Below, in pieces: positions 24,263-31,868 of a stretch of 64,000 nucleotides of DNA (its first letter is position 1; every line of letters begins with the position of its first letter). A model generated the notes under the pieces. The model was not told the DNA's origin, made no database searches, and was given only the letters and a program-made list of their open reading frames with translations. The stretch is taken from positions 1,984,001 to 2,048,000 of the forward strand of contig NZ_FSRQ01000001.1 of NCBI RefSeq assembly GCF_900143185.1. The letters run 5' to 3'. This DNA comes from Chryseobacterium scophthalmum. Lineage in GTDB: Bacteria; Bacteroidota; Bacteroidia; Flavobacteriales; Weeksellaceae. Both the position numbers and the translations under genes were made by a program.

Positions 24263-25030
24263 CTATAATTGAATGATTTTTAAAAACTCCTCGATGAATA
24301 AATTCAATTGACAAGCTTTCATCAATCGTTCATCCGGCGGCATTACTGTGGAACGGAAAACTGTTTTGCTATCCGCTTCACTTTCTTTGCGGAAACGTGT
24401 ACTGTTCTTGATTTGGCTTTGCATCAAACTCAATCCTAATTGCTCAATCAATTGATTGTAAACAGCATACAATGGCGTACTTTCTCTTCCGTCCACTTGG
24501 TTCCAAAAAAGATGAATGGTTTCTATGGAGGTTTCTCCTTTTTTCATAATCACATCCTGCAAAAGTTGTGTAAAAATGAGTGTACTCTCCATTACTACAC
24601 GGTCTGCTGCGATGGGCGTAAAAATGTGATGCATTCCCGCCAATGCATTCAGAATTCCTGGCGTGTTCACAGTTCCTGGCAAGTCAAAAAATACCACATC
24701 CACAGGAGTGGTAGAAGTATTTACAAATTCTTGAGCCGCTTCCAATACACTATCCGCTTTGTGCTGCATAATCGGATAGGCTTTTTTGTTGATGGTGGTA
24801 AATTGTTTGTACGCCAGCTTTTTTAAAGTTTCATTTTCCATAACCATTGCCAAATCTCTTGTCTTCATTTTCATCAGACTGTGTTGTGGAAAATCCGCAT
24901 CAAATACAGCTACATTGTAGCCCAATCTATAGTGCATCGTACTTGCAACGAGCGTTGTAAATGTACTTTTGCCAACGCCACCTTTTTGAGAAGAAAATGC
25001 AATAAACAGAGGTTTCTTTTTTGTGTCCAT
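24263..25030 (-). CDS. traA: ParA-family ATPase TraA
   Basis: Protein of 255 aa with the deviant Walker A KGGVGKSTFTT (residues about 16-26), Walker B VVFFDLPGTVNTPG, and a ParA/MinD fold throughout. In Bacteroidetes ICEs TraA heads the tra gene cluster and may handle partitioning or recruit DNA to the channel. It is the first gene of a three-gene minus-strand operon. The long structured leader and operator E lie upstream. Confidence 0.88.
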   Translation of the reverse strand: MDTKKKPLFIAFSSQKGGVGKSTFTTLVASTMHYRLGYNVAVFDADFPQHSLMKMKTRDLAMVMENETLKKLAYKQFTTINKKAYPIMQHKADSVLEAAQEFVNTSTTPVDVVFFDLPGTVNTPGILNALAGMHHIFTPIAADRVVMESTLIFTQLLQDVIMKKGETSIETIHLFWNQVDGRESTPLYAVYNQLIEQLGLSLMQSQIKNSTRFRKESEADSKTVFRSTVMPPDERLMKACQLNLFIEEFLKIIQL

Positions 25031-25049
25031 ATTTTAAAAATTTAAAGTT

Positions 25050-25330
25050 TTCGTATTCTTGTTTTCAGGCTTGCTTGCAGGATAACCGGCAGTCTTTCTT
25101 TATTGAATTCGTGATTTCCTACTGGTCTGCAAGACAGCACTCATTATTGTTTGCTATCAGTCAGGATAGCCATCATTCTAGCGTTCCTATAATCCTGCAT
25201 TCACGAAAGCAATCTTGATTACAAGCCGTCACGCTATCATTCTTTCATCCTTGCAATCCTGCCGTCAAGATTGCTGGATTATCTGCATTCCGGAATGCTA
25301 TCAATCTATCATCCCTGATGGAGTTCCTGC
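25050..25330 (-). other. Structured leader upstream of traA
   Basis: The 680-nt gap 25031-25711 has no gene. This part holds a perfect 11-bp repeat AGCAATCTTGA (25208-25218) / TCAAGATTGCT (25265-25275), an inner GCAATC/GATTGC pair and a perfect 14-bp palindrome GCATTCCGGAATGC (25285-25298). If the -7 box at 25344-25351 is used, traA would carry a leader of about 300 nt containing all of these. Confidence 0.45.
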
Positions 25331-25343
25331 CAACATTCAAAAG

Positions 25344-25351
25344 CAAAGAAA
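25344..25351 (-). promoter_or_regulatory. -7 box of the traA-D promoter
   Basis: TTTCTTTG on the minus strand is one base from TAnnTTTG. It lies exactly 38 bp from operator E, the same spacing as in the DUF1896 promoter. Confidence 0.4.
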
Positions 25352-25380
25352 TCATCATTTTCAATCAATTTTATGGCTTT

Positions 25381-25413
25381 GGCGGTGTTTGGCACTCAAA
25401 GGCAATGTTTGTC
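25381..25413 (-). promoter_or_regulatory. Phased GGC-box operator E (traA-D)
   Basis: Copy E of the motif (25389-25413), with an extra box. GGC, GGC, GGC and GTC start at 25381, 25391, 25401 and 25411, exactly 10 bp apart. It is followed by the conserved TTTG-T-C end. Confidence 0.6.
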
Positions 25414-25546
25414 TTGGTAATGTCTTGCAATACTCTCATAAGCAGATCTTTACTTTGTAAAATGATTTTTATTAACAGATTTATGCAAAGTATCTCTCAA
25501 AAATGGACACTAAACAGAACGGCATCGAGCCGTTTTTCCCTGTTAA

Positions 25547-25690
25547 ATTTAATCCGTCCCGAAGGGCGGATTTTTGTGTTCATCAGAACACGGCAAGTTG
25601 TGTTTTGAGGCACTCGAAACCGAGTTCGTGCCTCAAAACAACTTGCCCTGCCGGGAGCTGAAAAAACCACTCCGAAGTCGAGGTTTTGTA
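25547..25690. other. Candidate origin of transfer (oriT), hairpin cluster
   Basis: Four hairpins lie between traA and mobA. AATCCG-T-CCC / GGGCGGATT is near 25548-25571. GTGTTC/GAACAC is at 25576-25591. A 20-bp stem with a 2-nt bulge (25592-25613 with 25628-25647) starts GGCAAGTTGT and encloses a 14-nt loop. AAAACC/GGTTTT is near 25665-25686. A dense hairpin array directly before relaxosome genes is the expected place for oriT. The nick site itself cannot be read. Confidence 0.55.
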
Positions 25691-25711
25691 TGAATTTAAA
25701 ATGGATTAGTG

Positions 25712-26149
25712 ATGAATGAGAATAATAAAAGAAAACAAAATAAAGGCGGACGGAAGGCAAAAATCGACCCAAGCATCCACCGCCACGTTTTTCGTCTTAC
25801 TGATGAAGAAAATGCCAAACTTTTATCGCTTTTTGAAACATCGGGAATGCCCAATAAAGCAAAGTTTATCATTTCTCTGTTGTTTGGTAACGAGATGAAA
25901 TCAGTTAAAATAGATAAAGGCACGGTTGATTTTTATATGAGATTGACTTCGTTTCATAGTCAATTTCGTTCTGTGGGTGTCAATTACAACCAAATAGTGA
26001 AGCTTTTGTATAAGAATTTTTCCGAGAAAAAAGCCGCAGCGTTTCTATACAAATTAGAAAAACAAACGGCTGAAATGGCAATGTTGTGTCAAAAAATCAT
26101 TCAGATTAGCGAAGAATTTGAAACAAAACATTTGAAAAAACAGCTGTAA
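25712..26149 (+). CDS. mobA: Relaxosome accessory protein (MobA type, ribbon-helix-helix)
   Basis: Protein of 145 aa with a very basic N-terminus (NNKRKQNKGGRKAKID), then an RHH-like segment (HVFRLTDEENAKLLSLFETSG) and a helical C-terminus, as in MobA/MobC accessory proteins that bind oriT. An in-frame GTG at 25709 is the only alternative start. The gene is 2 bp from the relaxase gene, in one operon with it. Confidence 0.8.
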   Translation: MNENNKRKQNKGGRKAKIDPSIHRHVFRLTDEENAKLLSLFETSGMPNKAKFIISLLFGNEMKSVKIDKGTVDFYMRLTSFHSQFRSVGVNYNQIVKLLYKNFSEKKAAAFLYKLEKQTAEMAMLCQKIIQISEEFETKHLKKQL

Positions 26150-26151
26150 AA

Positions 26152-27441
26152 ATGATAGCAAAAATCGGAAGAAGCGGAAATTTATACGGAGCATTGGCGT
26201 ACAATCAGCTCAAAGTGGAGAATGAAAACGGACAGATTTTGTTTGCAAACAAGATGATTGAAACCGCTAAAGGTCATTATTCCGTTGCACAATTAGCCCA
26301 ATCTTTTGCTCCTTACCTGATAGCCAACCGCAATACCGAGAAACATACTTTGCATATTTCTCTCAATCCCGACCCGAAAGATAAGGTAAGCGATGATCGG
26401 TATAGGGAAATGGCAGAAGAATATATGCGGGAAATGGGTTACGGCGACCAGCCTTTTGTGGTATTCAAACATGCCGATATTGACCGTAGCCATATTCATA
26501 TCGTATCGGTTTGCGTGGACGAAGAAGGCAAAAAGATTTCGGACAAATTCGAAAAAATGAGGTCTATGAATATTTGCCGTGAACTAGAAAGAAAACACGG
26601 ATTGATAGCTGCTACAGATAAAGAACATAAGCTGAATGACAAGATTTTTAGTCCCATAAATTACAAAGCAGGCGATGTAAAAAGTCAGATAGCTTCAGTT
26701 ATTCGCCATTTGCCAAACTATTATCAATACCAAACTTTGGGAGAATACAACGCCTTGCTTTCTTTGTTTAACATTACCACCGAAAAGGTAGAAGGAGAAT
26801 TGCAAGGGCAGTTGCAGAAGGGTTTATTGTACATTCCCTTAAATGAAAAAGGAGAAAAAGCAGGTCATCCGTTCAAGGCATCTTTGTTTGGGAAAAGTGC
26901 TGGACTTCCAGCTTTGGAATTGCATTTTGAGCAAAGTAAAATTGCATTAAAAAATAATCCTGTTCAAAAAACTTTAAAATCTGCTATAAACATTGCTTTA
27001 CAATCAACAACTGATGAATTGAGTTTTAAGAAACAATTAACCGAACAAGGAATTAATGTAGTGGTGCGCAGAAATGATGTAGGACGAATTTACGGAATAA
27101 CTTTTATAGACCATAATTCTAAGACAATTTGGAATGGTTCACGATTGGGAAAAGAACTTTCTGCTAATACTTTTAACGATTATTGGAATAACAACATCAA
27201 ACCGGAAATTAAAGAACCAGTTCAATCACAAATAAAAGCTTCTAAGTCAAACGATGCGGAAAATTTACCTGTGGAAAAACCTCATCATTTCTTCGATTTT
27301 TTAAATACTGAAAAACACGAAGATGGTTTGGTCGAAGCATTGGGCGGCTTATTGCCTGAAATACAAGGAGAAGATTATGAAGAACAAGATTTTGCAAATA
27401 AAATGAAGAAGAAAAGGAAACGCCATAGAGGACAGCAATAG
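26152..27441 (+). CDS. mobB: Relaxase / mobilization nuclease (MobB type)
   Basis: Protein of 429 aa that should nick oriT and carry the strand into the recipient. The HUH metal motif is HADIDRSHIHIV (about residues 107-118), with motif HTLHISLNPD upstream (about 64). The likely nucleophile tyrosine is Y12 or Y17 in NLYGALAYNQ. This fits the Bacteroidetes MOBP-like relaxase family. The C-terminus is very basic (KMKKKRKRHRGQQ). Confidence 0.9.
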   Translation: MIAKIGRSGNLYGALAYNQLKVENENGQILFANKMIETAKGHYSVAQLAQSFAPYLIANRNTEKHTLHISLNPDPKDKVSDDRYREMAEEYMREMGYGDQPFVVFKHADIDRSHIHIVSVCVDEEGKKISDKFEKMRSMNICRELERKHGLIAATDKEHKLNDKIFSPINYKAGDVKSQIASVIRHLPNYYQYQTLGEYNALLSLFNITTEKVEGELQGQLQKGLLYIPLNEKGEKAGHPFKASLFGKSAGLPALELHFEQSKIALKNNPVQKTLKSAINIALQSTTDELSFKKQLTEQGINVVVRRNDVGRIYGITFIDHNSKTIWNGSRLGKELSANTFNDYWNNNIKPEIKEPVQSQIKASKSNDAENLPVEKPHHFFDFLNTEKHEDGLVEALGGLLPEIQGEDYEEQDFANKMKKKRKRHRGQQ

Positions 27442-27541
27442 CAATCCGCCAAACAATGCCATTCGCAGACATTGACTACCACATTTTAAAAACCAATATT
27501 TACAACTTTTAAATTCACGCCCGAACATTAAAACTAAAATA

Positions 27542-29542
27542 ATGCAGGGAGAAGACGATTTAAGAGGTCTTGCCAAAATAATGGCATTTATGCGGGCAGT
27601 AAGTATCCTTTTGGTACTGATGCACCTTTATTGGTTCTGCTACGGTTTCTTTTTGGAACGTGGCTGGACGCTGGAAATAATCAACAAAATCTTAGGCAAT
27701 TTTGACCGAACAGCCGGTTTGTTTTCGCACAATTTATACACCAAAATTTTTGCTTTGGTACTGTTGGCATTAAGCTGTTTGGGAACAAAAGGCGTTAAAA
27801 ATGAGAAGATAACTTGGTCTAAAATATATGTAGCTTTGTCGATTGGAATTATTTTGTTTTTTCTGAATTTTCCTTTGTTGAAACTACCTTTATTAACTGC
27901 CACATTTCTGTATATTTTTACCACTGCTTTAGGTTATATTGCTTTGATGGTAGCAGGAGTTTGGATGAGCCGTTTACTCCGTACCAATTTAATGGAAGAT
28001 GTTTTCAACAATGAGAATGAGAGTTTTCAGCAGGAAACTAAATTGATGGAAAACGAGTATTCTGTCAATCTTCCTACAAAGTTTTATTATAAGGGCAAAT
28101 GGAATAATGGCTGGATAAATATTGTCAATCCTTTCCGGGCGACTATTGTTTTGGGAACACCCGGTTCTGGAAAATCTTATGCGATTGTAAATAATTATAT
28201 AAAGCAACAAATTGAAAAAGGGTTTTCAATGTACATCTACGATTTTAAATTTGATGACCTTTCTACCATTGCATACAATCATTTATTAAAACATCGGGAT
28301 AAATACAAAGTTCAGCCAAAATTTTATGTGATAAATTTTGACGACCCACGAAAAAGCCACCGTTGCAATCCGCTCAATCCTGATTTTATGACGGATATTT
28401 CTGATGCCTACGAAGCTGCTTATACCATAATGCTAAACCTCAACCGAAGTTGGATACAGAAACAAGGCGATTTTTTTGTAGAAAGTCCGATAATTTTGTT
28501 AGCTGCCATTATTTGGTATTTGAAAATTTACGATGACGGAAAATATTGCACATTTCCGCACGCTATTGAATTGCTGAACAAAAAATATTCAGATGTTTTC
28601 ACGATTTTAACTTCATATCCCGATTTGGAAAACTATTTATCTCCTTTTATGGATGCGTGGCAAGGTGGCGCACAAGACCAATTGCAAGGACAAATTGCAT
28701 CGGCAAAAATCCCTTTATCAAGAATGATTTCTCCGCAGTTGTATTGGGTTATGACTGGCGATGATTTTTCTTTGGATATTAATAATCCTGAAGAACCTAA
28801 AATTTTATGTGTAGGTAATAATCCCGACCGACAGAATATTTATTCCGCAGCGTTGGGATTATACAATTCAAGGATTGTAAAGCTAATCAACAAAAAAGGG
28901 CAATTAAAAAGTTCGGTTATCATAGACGAATTGCCAACTATTTACTTTAGAGGATTGGATAATTTGATTGCAACTGCAAGAAGTAATAAAGTGGCTGTTT
29001 GTTTAGGTTTTCAAGATTTTTCACAATTGACGAGAGATTATGGCGACAAGGAAAGCAAGGTTATTCAGAATACGGTTGGTAATATTTTCAGCGGACAAGT
29101 GGTGGGAGAAACTGCAAAAAGCCTTTCGGAACGTTTCGGAAAGGTGTTGCAGAAAAGACAAAGTTTAACCATCAACCGAAGCGACAAATCAACTTCCATT
29201 TCTACGCAATTGGACAGTTTAATCCCAGCTTCAAAAATTTCAACTTTAACACAAGGGATGTTTGTTGGTGCAGTTTCGGATAACTTCGATGAGCGAATTG
29301 AACAGAAAATCTTTCACGCTGAAATTGTGGTGGACAATGAAAGTGTAGCATCAGAAACCAAAGCGTACCAAAAGATACCACAAATATTATCTTTCGTAAA
29401 CCAGCAGGGCGAAGATGAAATGAAAAAACAGATTGAAGGGAATTACCGACAAATAAAGATGGACATTTTGAATATTGTAGAAAATGAATTGGAAAGAATT
29501 AAGAACGACCCAGATTTACAACATTTATTACAGCAGGCATAA
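27542..29542 (+). CDS. mobC: Type IV coupling protein (MobC / TraG-TraD family)
   Basis: Protein of 666 aa. About four membrane helices lie in residues 15-150, followed by a cytosolic RecA-like ATPase with Walker A LGTPGSGKSYAIVN (about 203) and Walker B SSVIIDELPTIYF (about 460). The TraM-recognition-type C-terminal segment follows. It brings the relaxase-DNA complex to the TraG channel. A 100-bp gap without a terminator separates it from mobB. Confidence 0.9.
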   Translation: MQGEDDLRGLAKIMAFMRAVSILLVLMHLYWFCYGFFLERGWTLEIINKILGNFDRTAGLFSHNLYTKIFALVLLALSCLGTKGVKNEKITWSKIYVALSIGIILFFLNFPLLKLPLLTATFLYIFTTALGYIALMVAGVWMSRLLRTNLMEDVFNNENESFQQETKLMENEYSVNLPTKFYYKGKWNNGWINIVNPFRATIVLGTPGSGKSYAIVNNYIKQQIEKGFSMYIYDFKFDDLSTIAYNHLLKHRDKYKVQPKFYVINFDDPRKSHRCNPLNPDFMTDISDAYEAAYTIMLNLNRSWIQKQGDFFVESPIILLAAIIWYLKIYDDGKYCTFPHAIELLNKKYSDVFTILTSYPDLENYLSPFMDAWQGGAQDQLQGQIASAKIPLSRMISPQLYWVMTGDDFSLDINNPEEPKILCVGNNPDRQNIYSAALGLYNSRIVKLINKKGQLKSSVIIDELPTIYFRGLDNLIATARSNKVAVCLGFQDFSQLTRDYGDKESKVIQNTVGNIFSGQVVGETAKSLSERFGKVLQKRQSLTINRSDKSTSISTQLDSLIPASKISTLTQGMFVGAVSDNFDERIEQKIFHAEIVVDNESVASETKAYQKIPQILSFVNQQGEDEMKKQIEGNYRQIKMDILNIVENELERIKNDPDLQHLLQQA

Positions 29543-29646
29543 AATGTTCTTACAACTACTTCAGTAAGCAGACAAATTTAAAAATGGTTGGTTAGGGAGT
29601 TATTATTAAATTTATTATGGTTCTTAAATTCTTTTTTTTGCTTTCT

Positions 29647-29680
29647 TTTGTTACCAACAAAACTTATTTGTATATCTTTG
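29647..29680 (+). promoter_or_regulatory. Promoter of the metal-efflux block
   Basis: TTTTG (29646-29650), 22 bp, then TATCTTTG (29673-29680), an exact -7 match. The ATG at 29686 follows the -7 box by only 5 nt, so the transcript would be almost leaderless. Confidence 0.5.
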
Positions 29681-29685
29681 TCAAA

Positions 29686-30081
29686 ATGTTGCGTAGATAC
29701 ACTGCCATATTATTCTTAATTGTTGCCCAAATAATGATTTTGGGGCACGGCATTGTATCGCACCATCACCACCTTGAAATTGTTAATGACGAACATCATA
29801 ACGGCAAAAACAATGGCGAAACACCCTTAGAGATTGCATTTTCGGGTTTTATACACGCTGGTGAAAACATATCCTTTACAAATTCAAGCGAAACTAAAAT
29901 TGTCATTTCCAAGGACGACGTAAAATCTATTAAGGCTCTGCCTATTCATTTTACTGCGCCCGTTGAATATATAGTTGACTATCAGAAAAATACTTTTCCA
30001 CCAGATAGGCATATTATTTATCTACCACCGCTCCACGGAGCCTATTCCCTTCGGGGTCCCCCTTCATTCATTGTTGCTTAA
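29686..30081 (+). CDS. Small exported His-rich protein of the metal block
   Basis: Not recognised as a named family. It is 131 aa from MLRRYTAILFL; an upstream Met at 29617 would precede the promoter and was not chosen. A hydrophobic N-terminal segment (ILFLIVAQIMILGHGIV) is followed by SHHHHLEIVNDEHHNG, a probable metal-binding cluster. The rest has short strands and ends LHGAYSLRGPPSFIVA. It is the first gene of the efflux block and could buffer or sense metal outside the cytoplasm. A 9-bp hairpin (30078-30102) overlaps the stop. Confidence 0.55.
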   Translation: MLRRYTAILFLIVAQIMILGHGIVSHHHHLEIVNDEHHNGKNNGETPLEIAFSGFIHAGENISFTNSSETKIVISKDDVKSIKALPIHFTAPVEYIVDYQKNTFPPDRHIIYLPPLHGAYSLRGPPSFIVA

Positions 30082-30166
30082 CTTTCAATCCTCGAAAGTT
30101 AAAATTTGACGTATGCCCATTTTTTCGGGCAAATTATTTATTTCTTACTATCAAATTTTTTAAACA

Positions 30167-30424
30167 ATGAAAAAATCATTCATTATAGCGGCTTTTGCTG
30201 CCCTTACCTTAGTTGCCTGCAATACCAACGAGAAAAAATCTTCAGATAATACTGATCAAGTGACACCTGTGGAAACAGCAAATCAAGATAGCATTGATAA
30301 AGCACACGGGCATTCCCACGATCCTTCCGGTAATCATACTGCACCTGCTGCAAAAGCAGATAGTTCAACTGTAGCTCCTTTAAAGCAGGACAGTATTGAT
30401 AAAGCACACGGACATAAGCATTAA
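30167..30424 (+). CDS. His-rich repeat lipoprotein
   Basis: Protein of 85 aa with a lipoprotein signal ending LTLVAC (C18). The mature part is short and disordered and holds two copies of QDSIDKAHGHxH (about residues 40-52 and 74-85), plus further His residues. This suggests weak binding of Ni, Co, Zn or Cu at the outer face. It lies between two genes of the efflux block. Confidence 0.65.
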   Translation: MKKSFIIAAFAALTLVACNTNEKKSSDNTDQVTPVETANQDSIDKAHGHSHDPSGNHTAPAAKADSSTVAPLKQDSIDKAHGHKH

Positions 30425-30460
30425 TTAATTTTTTAAGCAAAGTCTTATAATCATTGTAGC

Positions 30461-30516
30461 AAAGCCTGCGACTGTTTGGTATTGCGTACCCTTGTACGCA
30501 GTACTGCCAGGCTTTT
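30461..30516 (+). terminator. Structured terminator or attenuator before hupE
   Basis: The outer stem AAAGCCTG (30461-30468) / CAGGCTTT (30508-30515) encloses a perfect 7-bp stem TGCGTAC/GTACGCA (30483-30500). The right arm leads into TTTT. It could trim transcription between the lipoprotein gene and the large efflux genes. Confidence 0.45.
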
Positions 30517-30543
30517 ATTGCCTAACTAAAAAATTAATTTCAA

Positions 30544-31227
30544 ATGCAGTATGTAAAAATTGTTTTATCAATAGCCTTATTGCTATTGGTTTCAGGGTCG
30601 GCGTATGCTCACGGAGTAGATGAGGATACCCAAACTTTTTTAAGTGGAAATTCAGGCGTTGCTTTTGTACCGTTCCTGTATATAGGGGCAAAACATATGC
30701 TTACAGGTTACGACCACTTATTATTTCTTGTGGGCGTTATCTTTTTTCTTTATCGTCCAAAAGAAGTGCTTTTGTATGTGAGTTTTTTTACCATTGGTCA
30801 TAGTATTACCCTTTTATTAGGTGTACTGGCAGATATGGCTATCAACGCTTACCTCATCGATGCTATTATAGCACTTTCAATCGTTTACAAAGGTTTTGAT
30901 AATTTAGGTGGCTTTCAAAAATTCCTTGGTCGCCAGCCTAATACAAAAGCGGCTGTCTTAATCTTTGGACTTTTTCACGGTTTCGGTTTAGCCAGTAAAT
31001 TACAGGAATTGAGTTTTGACCGAACAGGATTATTGACCAACCTGCTTGGTTTCAATATCGGTGTAGAGATAGGTCAATTCATCGCCTTAGCTCTTGTATT
31101 ATTTGTTATCACCCTTTGGAGAAAATCACCGAGCTTTTTCAAATTCTCTACAGTTACCAATATGTTGCTTATGGCAGCGGGCTTTTTATTATTCGGCTAC
31201 CAGTTAGTCGGTTATTTTAACTCTTAA
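30544..31227 (+). CDS. hupE: HupE/UreJ family metal transporter
   Basis: Protein of 227 aa. A signal peptide (LLLLVSGSAYA) precedes HGVDEDTQ. About six membrane helices follow, with the family motif GYDHLLFLVGVIFFLY and later FTIGHSITL and FGLFHGFGLA; the His and Asp residues in these helices bind metal. HupE proteins move nickel or cobalt; the substrate and direction here are not proven. It is 12 bp from the next gene in the block. Confidence 0.82.
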   Translation: MQYVKIVLSIALLLLVSGSAYAHGVDEDTQTFLSGNSGVAFVPFLYIGAKHMLTGYDHLLFLVGVIFFLYRPKEVLLYVSFFTIGHSITLLLGVLADMAINAYLIDAIIALSIVYKGFDNLGGFQKFLGRQPNTKAAVLIFGLFHGFGLASKLQELSFDRTGLLTNLLGFNIGVEIGQFIALALVLFVITLWRKSPSFFKFSTVTNMLLMAAGFLLFGYQLVGYFNS

Positions 31228-31238
31228 CAATTATCAAA

Positions 31239-31847
31239 ATGTCAGAAATAGCACATAAAGTTTTAGATAAAAAATCTATCATAAAGCAGGTAATCATTGC
31301 TTTAATTATTGGAACCACCCTTCTCGTAAGTGCAGTATTACCAGCTGAATATGGTATAGACCCCTTAGGAATAGGAAAGGCAACCGGTTTCAGCAAGTTA
31401 TATGTACCAGAAGGAAGTACAGAAAATCTAAGTTCAGAACCGCACAAGATATTGAAAATGGAAAATGTAGGTTCGCCGGCGGATGTGGCAAAGCCTGATG
31501 CCGCAAACAACCCTGCGCCTGCTACACAATTGGCAGAACGTACAGATGATGTAAGCGTAGTTATTCCTGCCGGTAAAGGATTGGAGTACAAAGTAAATAT
31601 GTTGAAATACGGACAATTAAAATATGAGTGGATTACCGATAAAGGTGAACTGTACTTTGATTTTCACGGAGAGGTAAAAAACAACAGCAACTACTTTGAA
31701 AGCTACACCATTGCTTATTCAAACAATATGGCAGGTTCATTTCTTGCTCCGTTTGAAGGTCCGCAAGGATGGTATTTCAAAAACAATTCAAATGAGGACA
31801 TTACTGTCAAAATCAAAATGAAAGGACAGTATCTCCTTAAACAATAA
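31239..31847 (+). CDS. Single-pass membrane accessory protein of the efflux operon
   Basis: Protein of 202 aa with one helix near residues 17-36 (VIIALIIGTTLLVSAVLPAEYG), a Pro/Ala-rich linker and a C-terminal beta domain (LKYEWITDKGELYFDFHGE, GPQGWYFKNNS). Similar anchor-type proteins occur beside HupE and RND efflux genes. Its function is unknown, but its 21-bp spacing to czcA points to a role in that system. Confidence 0.6.
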   Translation: MSEIAHKVLDKKSIIKQVIIALIIGTTLLVSAVLPAEYGIDPLGIGKATGFSKLYVPEGSTENLSSEPHKILKMENVGSPADVAKPDAANNPAPATQLAERTDDVSVVIPAGKGLEYKVNMLKYGQLKYEWITDKGELYFDFHGEVKNNSNYFESYTIAYSNNMAGSFLAPFEGPQGWYFKNNSNEDITVKIKMKGQYLLKQ

Positions 31848-31868
31848 CCATTCAAACAAGATTATGAT

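Noticed and set aside
25050..25320. CRISPR-like or tandem repeat array
   Set aside because: Words such as GCAATC and ATCCTGC recur, but without constant unit length or spacing. The signal is inverted repeats, not an array.
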